Positions 55,796 through 64,000 of a DNA stretch of 64,000 nucleotides are shown here, piece by piece. The translations under genes and the position numbers were made by a program. Each line of letters opens with the position of its first letter. The stretch's first letter is position 1. This stretch comes from Hericium rajendrae. Taxonomy: Eukaryota; Basidiomycota; Agaricomycetes; Russulales; Hericiaceae. Under the pieces are notes generated by a model, which saw only the letters and a list, made by a program, of their open reading frames with translations, searched no databases and was not told where the DNA came from. Location: positions 1,860,001 through 1,924,000 of the forward strand of contig CM065887.1 of the NCBI GenBank assembly GCA_033439255.1. Reading direction: 5' to 3'.

Positions 55796-57492
55796 CATCA
55801 GGTAAATCTGTTTTCTACATAGCTCTCAGCCAATGATATGACTCTTATGGTAGTGCTATGAACCCTATGTATTTTAGCAGCACAGCTATACAGCTCTATA
55901 AGACCTATCATAGCTTCTATAGTTGTTGGTGGAGGGTATATAGAGCTATGTAGTTATGACTGACAGCTATGGCAGCTATGTAATATTATAGGGTTGTTAT
56001 CAATGCTATAACTCCCACCATGTCATACCTAGAACCCAAAAATATATTAAGACAAGAGCACCCCAAGCCAGATGTATGAGTTCAAAAAAATTATATTGTG
56101 GACTCCGGAGGCATAACAAACAGTAAATAATTCTACTATACTAGGAGTCAAGTTGTAATGTGTTAAGACATTGTCAAAGGCAGGTGTGTCCGGGCATAGC
56201 TGGGCCACACGCTGGTATGTGCACACAGATGGGGTCAATGCGGGCATGCATGCACAGCGCCAGAGGCCAGCATGAGGCCCAGCCCGTGCGTGGGAGTGCC
56301 GTGCTGGTGGGGCCCGTGCGAGACAAGGTGGACAAGCGCACGAGGCGTGGTGGACCTGTGCAATGCAGCAGGCCTGCGCGTGGGAGACGTGGATGTGAGG
56401 TCTGTGAGTGAGGCACAAGGCAGCGTGCGTGAGGCATCAGGCTGCGGCAGGCCCATGTGCGATGTGACAAGCCTACGCATGAGATGTGATGGCCACACGC
56501 AAGAAGACGGCATGAGGTGCAAGGTGCGGGCCCCGTGCGAGATGTCGGGCTGCTGCAGGCCTGTGCACGACGTGCAACGACATGAGCAGAGCCACATGCT
56601 GCGATGTGTGCGGTGGGCAGAGCCACGCGCGATGTGCACATGCGCTGGCTTGTGTGCATTACCATTGGAGTGGGCCCAGGGGACTCTAGCTATGCCCTGA
56701 AGGAATGCAGATGAATGCTATGATGAGGCTGGCTACTGTGACATGCTACAGACATGGGCTATGCTGACTAAGCCCTTGGCTAACCACCGCTGCTGACCTA
56801 ACCTCTGGAGGGTGGGAGACCTAGTCTCCCCACTCCACCGTGCATGCTCGTGGCCATAATTCCTGGAGCTGTCAACATGCACGTGCTGGCACGTGTGCAC
56901 TGTGTGGCTGTCATGCAGCCAGGGTGGGGCCGCACACGACTTGTGCTGACGTGGCCATCTGCGCGGGCATGGGGAGTGCCTGCACATGTTGGGGCTGTGC
57001 ACGAACTGGTGGGAGCCCCCGCGCAAGGACAGTGTGACCCACAAGCCAGCATGTGCACGCACTCGTGGCCTTGTGCTGGTGCTGTCATGCAGGGCCATGC
57101 ATGCAGGCATGCGAGGACAGGCGGTGCAGTGCATGGCTGCATGATGTGTTGTCGAGTCTCGTTGCCACAGCAATGAGACTCGACACTGGCCCCTTGCGGG
57201 CCACCCACAGCTCTTGAGACGTACGCATGAGCATTGAGATTGCCCGTGCCTGGCTGCCACCATGCACGCCCATGGGAACCCCCATGTGTGGGTGACGTGC
57301 GCAGATGTTTGAGCATCTGCGGGCAGCAGCAGAAAGGCAGGGTGGTCAGAAACAGGCACGGAGAGAGAGGCAGCCGTGGAGAGGGAGACAGGCACGGATG
57401 ATGCACGAGAGGTGAGGCGGGGTGTCAAAGGGTGCACAAGGGGTTGTGGTGTCGAAGAATAGGCAAAACTGAGAGTCTTGCTCGATAACAAG
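55796..57492 (-). mobile_element. CATCAGG-ended family element, copy F, truncated
   Basis: The family end CATCAGGTAAATCTG is at 55796, followed by a TAGCTAT-rich block (55830-56010) and a GC-rich body in minus orientation (56160-57460). Stem-loop 2 (57151-57184) has a 15-bp stem, the longest seen. At 57465-57490 the minus strand reads GAGCAAGACTCTC, the right arm of stem-loop 1, and then stops where the hAT element begins. The promoter half is not next to it. Confidence 0.75.
57151..57184 (-). ncRNA. Stem-loop 2, copy F
   Basis: GTCGAGTCTCGTTGC pairs with GCAATGAGACTCGAC around CACA: 15 pairs, one G-U. The inner TTGC/GCAA core is shared with A, B and C. Confidence 0.5.
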
Positions 57493-57722
57493 TAGGGTTC
57501 GACACGATTCAGAGTCACCCGCAGGTCAATCCAGGTATACCCGTAATATTTACCCACAGGTATGTGACTTCCGGATCTGGATCACCCGGTGGCTGAGACC
57601 TGTGCAGATCCAGGTCACACCTTCACTCAAATGGACTGACCTGCGGGATACCCGCAGGTGACTTGTTGATTATAATTCAGCTAAGAGCAAGAAAGAACTG
57701 ATATACGACTATCATTTACAAT
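57493..57722. other. Probable left end and subterminal region of the hAT element
   Basis: After the copy F hairpin arm the sequence changes to TAGGGTTCGACACGATTCAG, with repeated ACCCGCAGGT-type words up to 57660. Similar ACCCGCGG words close the window (63950-64000), in the orientation expected of the opposite end. No matching 8-bp target duplication was found, so the boundary is tentative. Confidence 0.45.
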
Positions 57723-60560
57723 CTATGCATCACCCTCATCACTTTGGGTGAGATCAACACTATCTGCCACAATTTTCGACCGACAGCATTTCTCCTTGAA
57801 TATCTGCACAATCTCCTTCTCCGGTATCAAGCCATCAATCTTAGCCCAAGAGTTCAGCACTGTTGAAGCTCGTGTTGACTCATCCGAAAGCCTGTGACGC
57901 AGCTTGGTGACAGTCAAACCACCACGCGAGAATCCCCGTTCGACGTCAGTACCTGCAGCTACACGCATCTTCAATTATCAATGTTCGGTGATATAGACAT
58001 AGTATCACTTACCGGGCGCAGACAAAAAGTCGATCGCCATTCTTGCAAGCAGGCTGTTACTGGTGCGATCCCACCACGAAATAGGATCATCAACATTGGT
58101 GATAGGTGGTGAGTTGAGGTAATCCTCAAGCTCGTCCCCACCAGTCTTGCCGAAATCGTCAATGTCTGCGAAAACATCTTTGCCTTCAGCCTGAAATAAA
58201 TGAAGGAAATTAGTCATATTGAGATAGCAAGAAAGAAACAACGTACAGAACTGTCATATTGTGGTGCAGTGTCCTCCGCAGGCTTGTAATGAGCAGCCCA
58301 TTGCTCCCGAACAATGTTCTTCGCAGTCTCGATCCATGCGTCAGGCCATTTCTTCTTAACGAAATATGCGGTCTTGTAACGTGGATGGAGAACTATAAGA
58401 CAATGAGTCACAATAGTATAAGAAACCAGTCAATAAATAAGATGTACTCATCGCACAACGATACATAATTGATTCATCAGTCTTGCTGTAGTATTTATTT
58501 AGAACAGCTACTCTCTTGGCCGCTGCAGCGCAGACAGCAGGAAGTAATACCTCGCTGTCGGAAGCATCTTCAAGAGTGTCAGTTAAGAGATCAATGATCG
58601 GGATGACTTCGTGAAGAAGTGGAATCTTGCTCCGCGACATACGCTCAGTCGCAAGAAGAAATTTCTAAACATTCAATAGTGAGCTGAAATCAATCAAAAA
58701 ATATACTGAGCACACTTACCGTCAAGATAGGCTCAAGTTGTGTTAGTAGATCCCATTCCTCTCGAGACAGGCGACACTTCTTAATTTTGGTCCGCCCAGA
58801 CTTGTTGTGACGATCAATCAAAACAAGCTTATCTAGGGCAGGTTGGAGGTATAAAGCAGATTTGACCATTTCTGCTACAGAATTCCAGCGTGTTGAAACC
58901 GAACGCTTGATCTTTTTCGGCTCGATCTTGGCCTTCTCGCAGCATTCAATGAGATCATCTGCAAGTGAAGTAGAATAATGAACTCGTGATGCGAGCTTTG
59001 TGATCTGAATAATCAGTTAGCATGATCAACTTTAGACATAAGAAAACCATACCTTGATCACCGCGCAGCAGCCAAGGTCGACATCATGCTGAGATAGACT
59101 TCGGGCAGCCTCTACCTCCTCAGCAATGTCTTGAATTTCGGCATCGTCGCTCGCTATCCTGTCCTGATCCACTTCTTCCAACGCATCACGGTCTTCTCCA
59201 TCGAGTTCCGCACCATCGTCTTCGTTGTCACTGTCTTCGGTTGTCACCGATGTGGCCATCACCTTCTTCGACTTCGCGAACTGTGACAGGATTGCCTGTC
59301 TTGGATGTCAACAGGTTAATCATAAGTGAATAGACCAAGCGTACCTTAACGGCTAGATTGAGGATGTGACAGATACAGCGGATACGTGTATGTACACCGC
59401 TCATACTACCATCAACGCGCAGCTCAAGCTCGGTTGTTGTTGTGTCATTGTTCGAGGCATTATCATAGACCTGGCCCAAAAGCTACATGATAATGAGTAC
59501 CATTCATCTAATGGACATCAAAAATAGGACATTACCTTGTGCGCTATTCCAAAACCGTCGAGGCACTTAAAGATTTGCTCGGCCAAATATTCTCCGGTAT
59601 GAGCTTTGGTCATTCTGATCGAAGTCTCAATAAAGTTTATGACGAGCACAGAATAAACTTACCGAATGAAGTCCAGTATAAGAGACCGCATCTCTCCATT
59701 CCGGACCAGAAACACAATAATCCCCAGAAAGGAATATAAGTTTGGCGATGACCATCCGTCAACGCCGATATGTAGTTTTCCTGCATAACTCTGAGGCTAG
59801 TCAGCGAGCGAGAAAGCAGTCTACATTGCGAGAGCTTACCTGCAACATGTTCGCGACATTTTTCTTTGAAAATGCGAAGATCTCCTTGACGTCTCGAGAA
59901 ATGGTCTTATCCGATGGTATTTCGACCTTAGCGTAAAGCATGCGAAACATACGTTGAAGGATCGGGTCGTTGATGATATAGAAAGGCCTGTGACTGCTGG
60001 CGCACCAGAGGCTAGCCAGCATGCGGAATTCTTCCTTTGTATATAGTACCCCATGAGCGAATGTCGTAATCTGTTGCTGCTCGTCTGGAACTACGCCATC
60101 GCAGCTCCTGACGTGACGTAGGAGATTGCTCGTGCTATCATCGCTGCGTTCGCGTACGACATTAGCACTCGGATGCCTTGAAATCATAATCAGCATGGCC
60201 AGAAGTCAGAATTGATGATGTACGACAAACCTTTTGCAGGAAAACTTGTATTTCACAGTCCCTTTTTCAACGACAATCAAAGGCGGAAGCTGGAAATGCT
60301 TGTATACGTCGGATTTCCATCGCTTTCGCTGCATTTCTGCAAAAATAAAGTAATCAGCGAACTTGAAATCGTACAAGCTGTATATTCCTCGACTCACCGA
60401 GTACCTCTTCGTTGCTTCTCTCTGACGTCTGATACCGGGCATTGAAAGCCGTCTTTGCAGCCTTTGCTGGCGGCTCAGGGGTTGCTGACGTGGAGGGCAG
60501 ACGACTCGATTCGCGAGCGCTTGGGTCCGCAGATGAAGAGCGAGCATGCTTGCGAGGCAT
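57723..60560 (-). CDS. hAT transposase, apparently intact, 12 exons, 749 aa
   Basis: Start ATG 60558-60560, stop TAG 57723-57725. Exons: 60560-60398, 60336-60231, 60176-59840, 59790-59663, 59614-59536, 59482-59345, 59295-59053, 59004-58720, 58664-58448, 58392-58247, 58190-58013, 57952-57723. They sum to 2250 nt, stay in phase and contain no stop. Domains: a disordered Ser/Pro N-terminus; a BED-like zinc finger (KYKFSCKRHPS...LLRHVRSC); the hAT core with KLHIGVDGWSSPN, HTGEYLAEQIF, YDNASNNDTT, CHILNLAVK; an acidic insertion; TRWNS; LHPRYKTAYF; and the C-terminal dimerisation region (ISWWD...LLARMAIDFLSAPG, ERGFSRGGLTVTKLRHRLS). Several acceptors were chosen because they restore conserved motifs. 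It would catalyse cut-and-paste transposition; it is the only transposase here without visible damage. Confidence 0.92.
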
Positions 60561-61199
60561 TAGAGTGGAGTGAACAGCAGTGGAGTATAGTTGGGGGCGG
60601 TGGGGATGCGAAATCTGAGAATGCGAGGCTTCAGTGAGCACGATTTTATAGGAATCGTTGCGGACAACGCACGATCGTGACCAGTCGAAATGACATGGCA
60701 CTGGCAGCTTGGCTTGAAGGCGATCGCAATGCCACTGTGCCACTCGGCGAGAGATCGAGGATGTCCACCCCTTGTGAGTGGGCCTCGGATAGCTACCGCA
60801 TGATAAGGAACATGTCTCGTGAACAAATCTGCAGCTGTAAATCAGAAAAGTATTCAGTAAATGCAAGGAATATATGCAGCCAGCTTGAACAAGACAGCAC
60901 GATGCTCAGACATGCTGGTCTGTTACCCCGAAGAACATAAGGGTCTGCAGAAGAGGCAAGAGAGTGAAGAGAGATATACGCTAGCAACGATCTTGCTGTC
61001 TGACACCAGGCATCGAAGCGGGGAATCGGTTGTATCATGCCACAGTACTAGTTACACCCGTTTGTCAGTAGCATCAAGTAGAAGAACTTATCGCGCACCT
61101 GAATATGAGAGATATGTCTACGATGCGTCCCAATAACGAGTTGCTAGCGAAGTTCGGCATGACGATTTACTCATAGAGCTGGAGACAAAAGTTTGAACG
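60561..61199. other. hAT 5' flank, no gene
   Basis: No domain in any frame. It should contain the hAT promoter; no clear TATA box was seen. Confidence 0.4.
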
Positions 61200-61480
61200 A
61201 AGTTGAAACGAGGCGTCGAGCCTGGCTGCCGTGATGCGGCCCGGGCCCTGCCGGGCACCGTGTCAGAGGCTAAACGCCAGATTTCACTAAGTCCCCGTCA
61301 CTGCTCAGTAGCTTACAGTGCGTTGACTAGACAATTATCTGGTTCAGTCGGATTTGTTCAACAAATGTCAGCTACTGTTTTTTTTCCTAGAATTTATGCT
61401 GTTTGATTTGATTTACTAAATTGGAAGACATCCGAATCCCCGCGCGTTCGGTGGCTGAAGCACCGAAATTCGTCTCCCGA
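61200..61480 (+). mobile_element. Fragment G of the CATCTG family (promoter-proximal segment)
   Basis: It matches the stretch between the TATA box and the mini-intron of the other copies: GTCAGAGGCTAAACGCCAGATTTCACTAAG, TTTGATTTGATTT and GGTGGCTGAAGCACCGAA all have counterparts in A-E at the same spacing. No TATA box, TIR or hairpin is left. It is oriented opposite to copy F, so it is not simply F continued across the hAT element. It abuts the start of the sedolisin remnant. Confidence 0.65.
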
Positions 61481-61584
61481 GTCATGGATCTCTTCCTCAG
61501 TCATAGTCTCCTCCCTTGCCGCTGTACCCTCCCCTCTCTGAATCGTCAAGTCGAGTGATGCTGAAGCACTCACGGGCAAGAACT

Positions 61585-62526
61585 ATAAGTCCATCCCGCA
61601 GACCTTCACCTTCAGTCATGGATTCAATAAGCATGATCTTCCATTCTCCATCGCCAAGTACGTTCGGTCGTCTTTTGTTTCTTGATGGTCTGTGTCACTG
61701 ACTTGATTGAATGCCATTAGCAACCTGTGCAACGCTTACGCTCAACTCGGTGCGCGTGGAACAAGCGTTCTGTTCTCATCCAGAGATGGAGGTGTATCTG
61801 GCAGCCAAAGCCAGTCTTGCACTGCCTTCATCCCGACTTTCCCCTCCGGCTGCCCTTTGTACGTCTCGCAATTCTTTCCATGTACGTGGACTCAATGTAA
61901 AATCGTATGTCTTCACTAGCATCACCTCCGTTGGCGCCACGCAGAATGTCAATCCAGAGATCACCACATATTTCTCATCAGGCGGTTTCTCGAACTACTT
62001 CTTCAGACCCGCATACAAAAACGCAGCCATCTCTTCATATCTCCGTAAGATCGGCTCTGAGTACCAGGGCAAGTTCAGTGCAACAGGACGCGGCTTCTCC
62101 GACCTGTCCGCCGCAGGTGTGAACTTCCTTATTGCTGTCGGTGGCCAGGACGAGCTCGTCGACGGAACAAGCGCCTCCACGCCTCTCACGGCCAGCATAA
62201 TCTCGCTGCTGAACGACCAGTTGATTGCACGCGGACGCCTCTCGCTCGGTTCCTTAATCCACTTATCTACTCGAACCCGCATGCGTTCACGCCCATCACG
62301 TCTGGTGCGTTCTGCTGCTGCATTTCAGCTGTGACTTGTCTCGTTGAAGTTTGTTTTTCAGGCAGCAACCCTAGTTGCAACACTGAAGAATTCAGCGCCT
62401 CGGTTGGATGGAGCCCGGTTCGTCTGCCAGACTCTGTTTCCATTGTTCTAGCTTACGCGATGCGGACAGGTCACCGGCGTGGTGCCGCCCATCTTCTCTG
62501 TGCTTAAGAGGGTGGCGGGCTTGTAG
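61585..62526 (+). pseudogene. Sedolisin (S53 serine-carboxyl) peptidase, 3' half, frameshifted
   Basis: Exons can be followed to the natural stop. About 61585-61656 reads IPQTFTFS onward. About 61725-61858 reads CNAYAQLGARGTSVLFSSRDGGVSG, where the family has SSGD (Gly to Arg) next to the oxyanion Asp. After intron 61859-61919 the exon 61920-62304 carries SVGATQNVNPE, FSSGGFSNYF and DGTSASTP, with the catalytic Ser at 62170-62172. A missing T near 62250 breaks the LGFLNPLIYSN-type segment. After intron 62305-62361 comes SNPSCNTEEFSASVGW, then after one more intron a VTG...FSVLKRVAGL end at 62526. Signal peptide, prodomain and the N-terminal catalytic Glu/Asp are missing. Intact fungal sedolisins are secreted acid proteases or tripeptidyl peptidases. 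Confidence 0.85.
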
Positions 62527-63949
62527 GCCATCGACCAGGTGTGTTTGTTCCTATTCATTCCCTGCAGATCTAAATTATATTCTTACCTATCCAGCCAAAA
62601 CCCACGGCCAGACAACACGAAGATCGCCGTACATCGAGCGCAGCATGCACCTAGACCACGTCCATGACGTCCACCCGCTGCGCGTGCACTTTGCTGCATC
62701 CTCAATCTGCCACGAACTCGCAATATCGCTGCGCTCGCATCACCCATACTCGGCTAACGTGGAGTCTTCGGGAGCTACGACACCGCTGAGAACAAGCTTT
62801 ACCTCAGCTGGATTTCCCTAATTTCGGGTGCTGCGATGTTGCGCGCGTGGGCTTATTTGGCCGCATGTTCGAGATCGAGAGCCTGGAGGTGCCGTCCAGG
62901 GAACCTGCTTGAGGACATGGAGTCGAGCATGACGGAGTGGCACAAACGTGGCGTGCGCATGGGCAAGGGACCCAGATCACCAGCACGACATGACGCGAGA
63001 TGCGTGCCATAGCGTCGCAGGCGAGCAGAGCTACTAGGAGCTGCCAAAGCAGAAGTTCGGGCTCGGGAGCAATAGCAGGGAGCAGGAGCACGGAGTCGAG
63101 TGCATCCATTGCAGCATCATCGGCGGCGTCTAATGCTTTGGCAGAATACACTGCATTGGAAGAAGCTGCAGCAGCTCTCCGACGAGAAGCATGCCTTGCT
63201 CGTCCTGAAGACCTCTTCGCCGTCGACCGCAACCATTTCTTGTCCCCCATCAACTCTGCGCCCTCATCATCACCCGTACATCGCCACCGCCGCTTCGTAT
63301 CATCACCACCATCTGCACGCAGGGAGCAGAATGTCTTGAACTCGTGGACTGCTATCATGCGATTGAACTAGTGTTCTTGCTCGGGCATCAACGGCGGCTG
63401 TATAGCCTCTGCAACAGGTACACTTTCCTTTTTACCCTACTGACTCCTCTAATACATGTATGTGCCCAGAACACGATGAGCCTGATGGGCATCCCGCGGT
63501 AGACGCAGTGCTCGCCAGCTGGCATGTGAGTGATCTTGCACACTTGCTCGGGTACGTGCCCATGTCGGATGTGCTTCATCGCCTCGTGAAGCTGTGCGGG
63601 GGCAGACGAGATCCTCAGAAATCAGCACACGATGATTCGCGTGCAGGATCTTCTGGCCTCGTGCCCTACACCGGGCCTGTTTTGCGCATGCACACCATCT
63701 CACGCAGGTGATCACTTCATGACACGTACAATGCAGACGTGTCAGATTCTGCACAAGATGGATGCCATCAACTGCAACGTGCAGGATGCTGCGGGCAGCT
63801 CGTCTGATGAGGGCAAGGAGTTATATTAAGCTGCGAGGATTAGAGTAATTAGAGTAACTTGACAAAGATCTGACATATTGATAATTGCTCTCATAGTAGA
63901 TAGCAACAGTACTATATAATTCAAGCTATTCCTGCACTGTTAATTGAGT
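62527..63949. other. GC-rich stretch, probable decayed host sequence, not recognised
   Basis: Several open segments with intron-like borders on the plus strand (for example a TATGTGCCCAG acceptor before 63471 and a frame to a stop at 63827-63829), but stops break all longer readings. Segments such as LFGRMFEIESLEVPSREPA and DEILRNQHTMIRVQDLLASC do not match a family I know. It could be a host-gene fragment carried with the sedolisin remnant. Confidence 0.35.
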
Positions 63950-64000
63950 GACAATTGACCCGCGGATAACTTGCCATTGAACGAGTACCCGACCCGCGGC
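63950..64000. repeat. ACCCGCGG-type subterminal sequence at the window edge
   Basis: GACCCGCGG, then GAGTACCCGACCCGCGG at the edge resemble the ACCCGCAGG words at 57540-57660. It may be the right end region of the same hAT element or of another copy; the sequence stops here. Confidence 0.3.

Noticed and set aside
63000-63371. Possible host gene of 123 codons
   Set aside because: Ala/Ser/Arg-rich, overlapped by a similar frame on the opposite strand, with no domain and no supported splice link.

Overview
The window looks like a transposon graveyard from an agaricomycete (mushroom-type basidiomycete). The grounds are the families present: KDZ, Plavaka and Tnp2-type CACTA transposases with the mushroom-specific accessory proteins that travel with them, a Ty3/gypsy chromovirus, hAT elements, and many 45-60 nt introns with CTAAY branch sites. 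I cannot name the species. The only host-like gene I recognise is a 5'-truncated, frameshifted sedolisin (S53) peptidase near the right end. Everything was read by eye; no alignment or database search was run. LAYOUT. 1-19.8 kb: a decayed KDZ element on the minus strand, bounded by an inverted repeat (85-480 and 19480-19735), with two accessory genes (1064-4057) and a transposase pseudogene (about 19.2 down to 4.85 kb) cut by three later insertions: copy A (5220-8007), a 5.3-kb foldback element (8867-14140, itself holding a small hAT element) and copy B (14371-17109). 20.3-39.0 kb: two inverted arms of a second foldback-like repeat with a Ty3/gypsy chromovirus (21127-37996) in the loop; a 9.8-kb Plavaka transposon (23115-32890) lies inside the chromovirus gag, and a solo LTR lies in the right arm. 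39.3-52.1 kb: a Tnp2/CACTA transposase pseudogene split inside a conserved motif by three related elements nested like dolls (C holds D, D holds E). 52.1-55.1 kb: the 5' part of a second chromovirus copy and an integrase remnant of another gypsy lineage. 55.8-64 kb: element copy F, a hAT element with an apparently intact 12-exon transposase, a promoter fragment of the same repeat family, the sedolisin remnant and an unrecognised GC-rich stretch. MOST UNUSUAL FEATURE. Copies A-E, plus fragments F, G and H, form one family of about 2.7-3.1 kb (net) with ends CATCTGAAAA or CATCAGGRAA and 2-bp target duplications, and with no recognisable protein. All five full copies share, in order: subterminal TAGCTATGATAGC repeats; minus-strand splice-flanked micro-exons of 21-31 nt with the core TTTTCGCTTTTT; a TATA promoter readable both ways; a plus-strand mini-intron of 44-48 nt whose 3' splice site lies at the base of a stem-loop; a GC-rich body, with a second stem-loop visible in most; and a second subterminal block. 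The first stem-loop keeps its pairing through compensatory changes. This suggests a spliced, structured non-coding RNA, or a DNA structure, carried by a non-autonomous CACTA/Plavaka-like transposon, and is my main candidate for an undescribed system. HISTORY. Insertion nesting orders the events. Reading frames rejoin across several insertions. Almost all inactivating changes (TGG to TGA, CGA to TGA, CAG to TAG, and reverse transcriptase DD to NN) are C-to-T or G-to-A, and 17 of about 18 differences between the two chromovirus LTRs are transitions, consistent with methylation-linked deamination or a RIP-like process.
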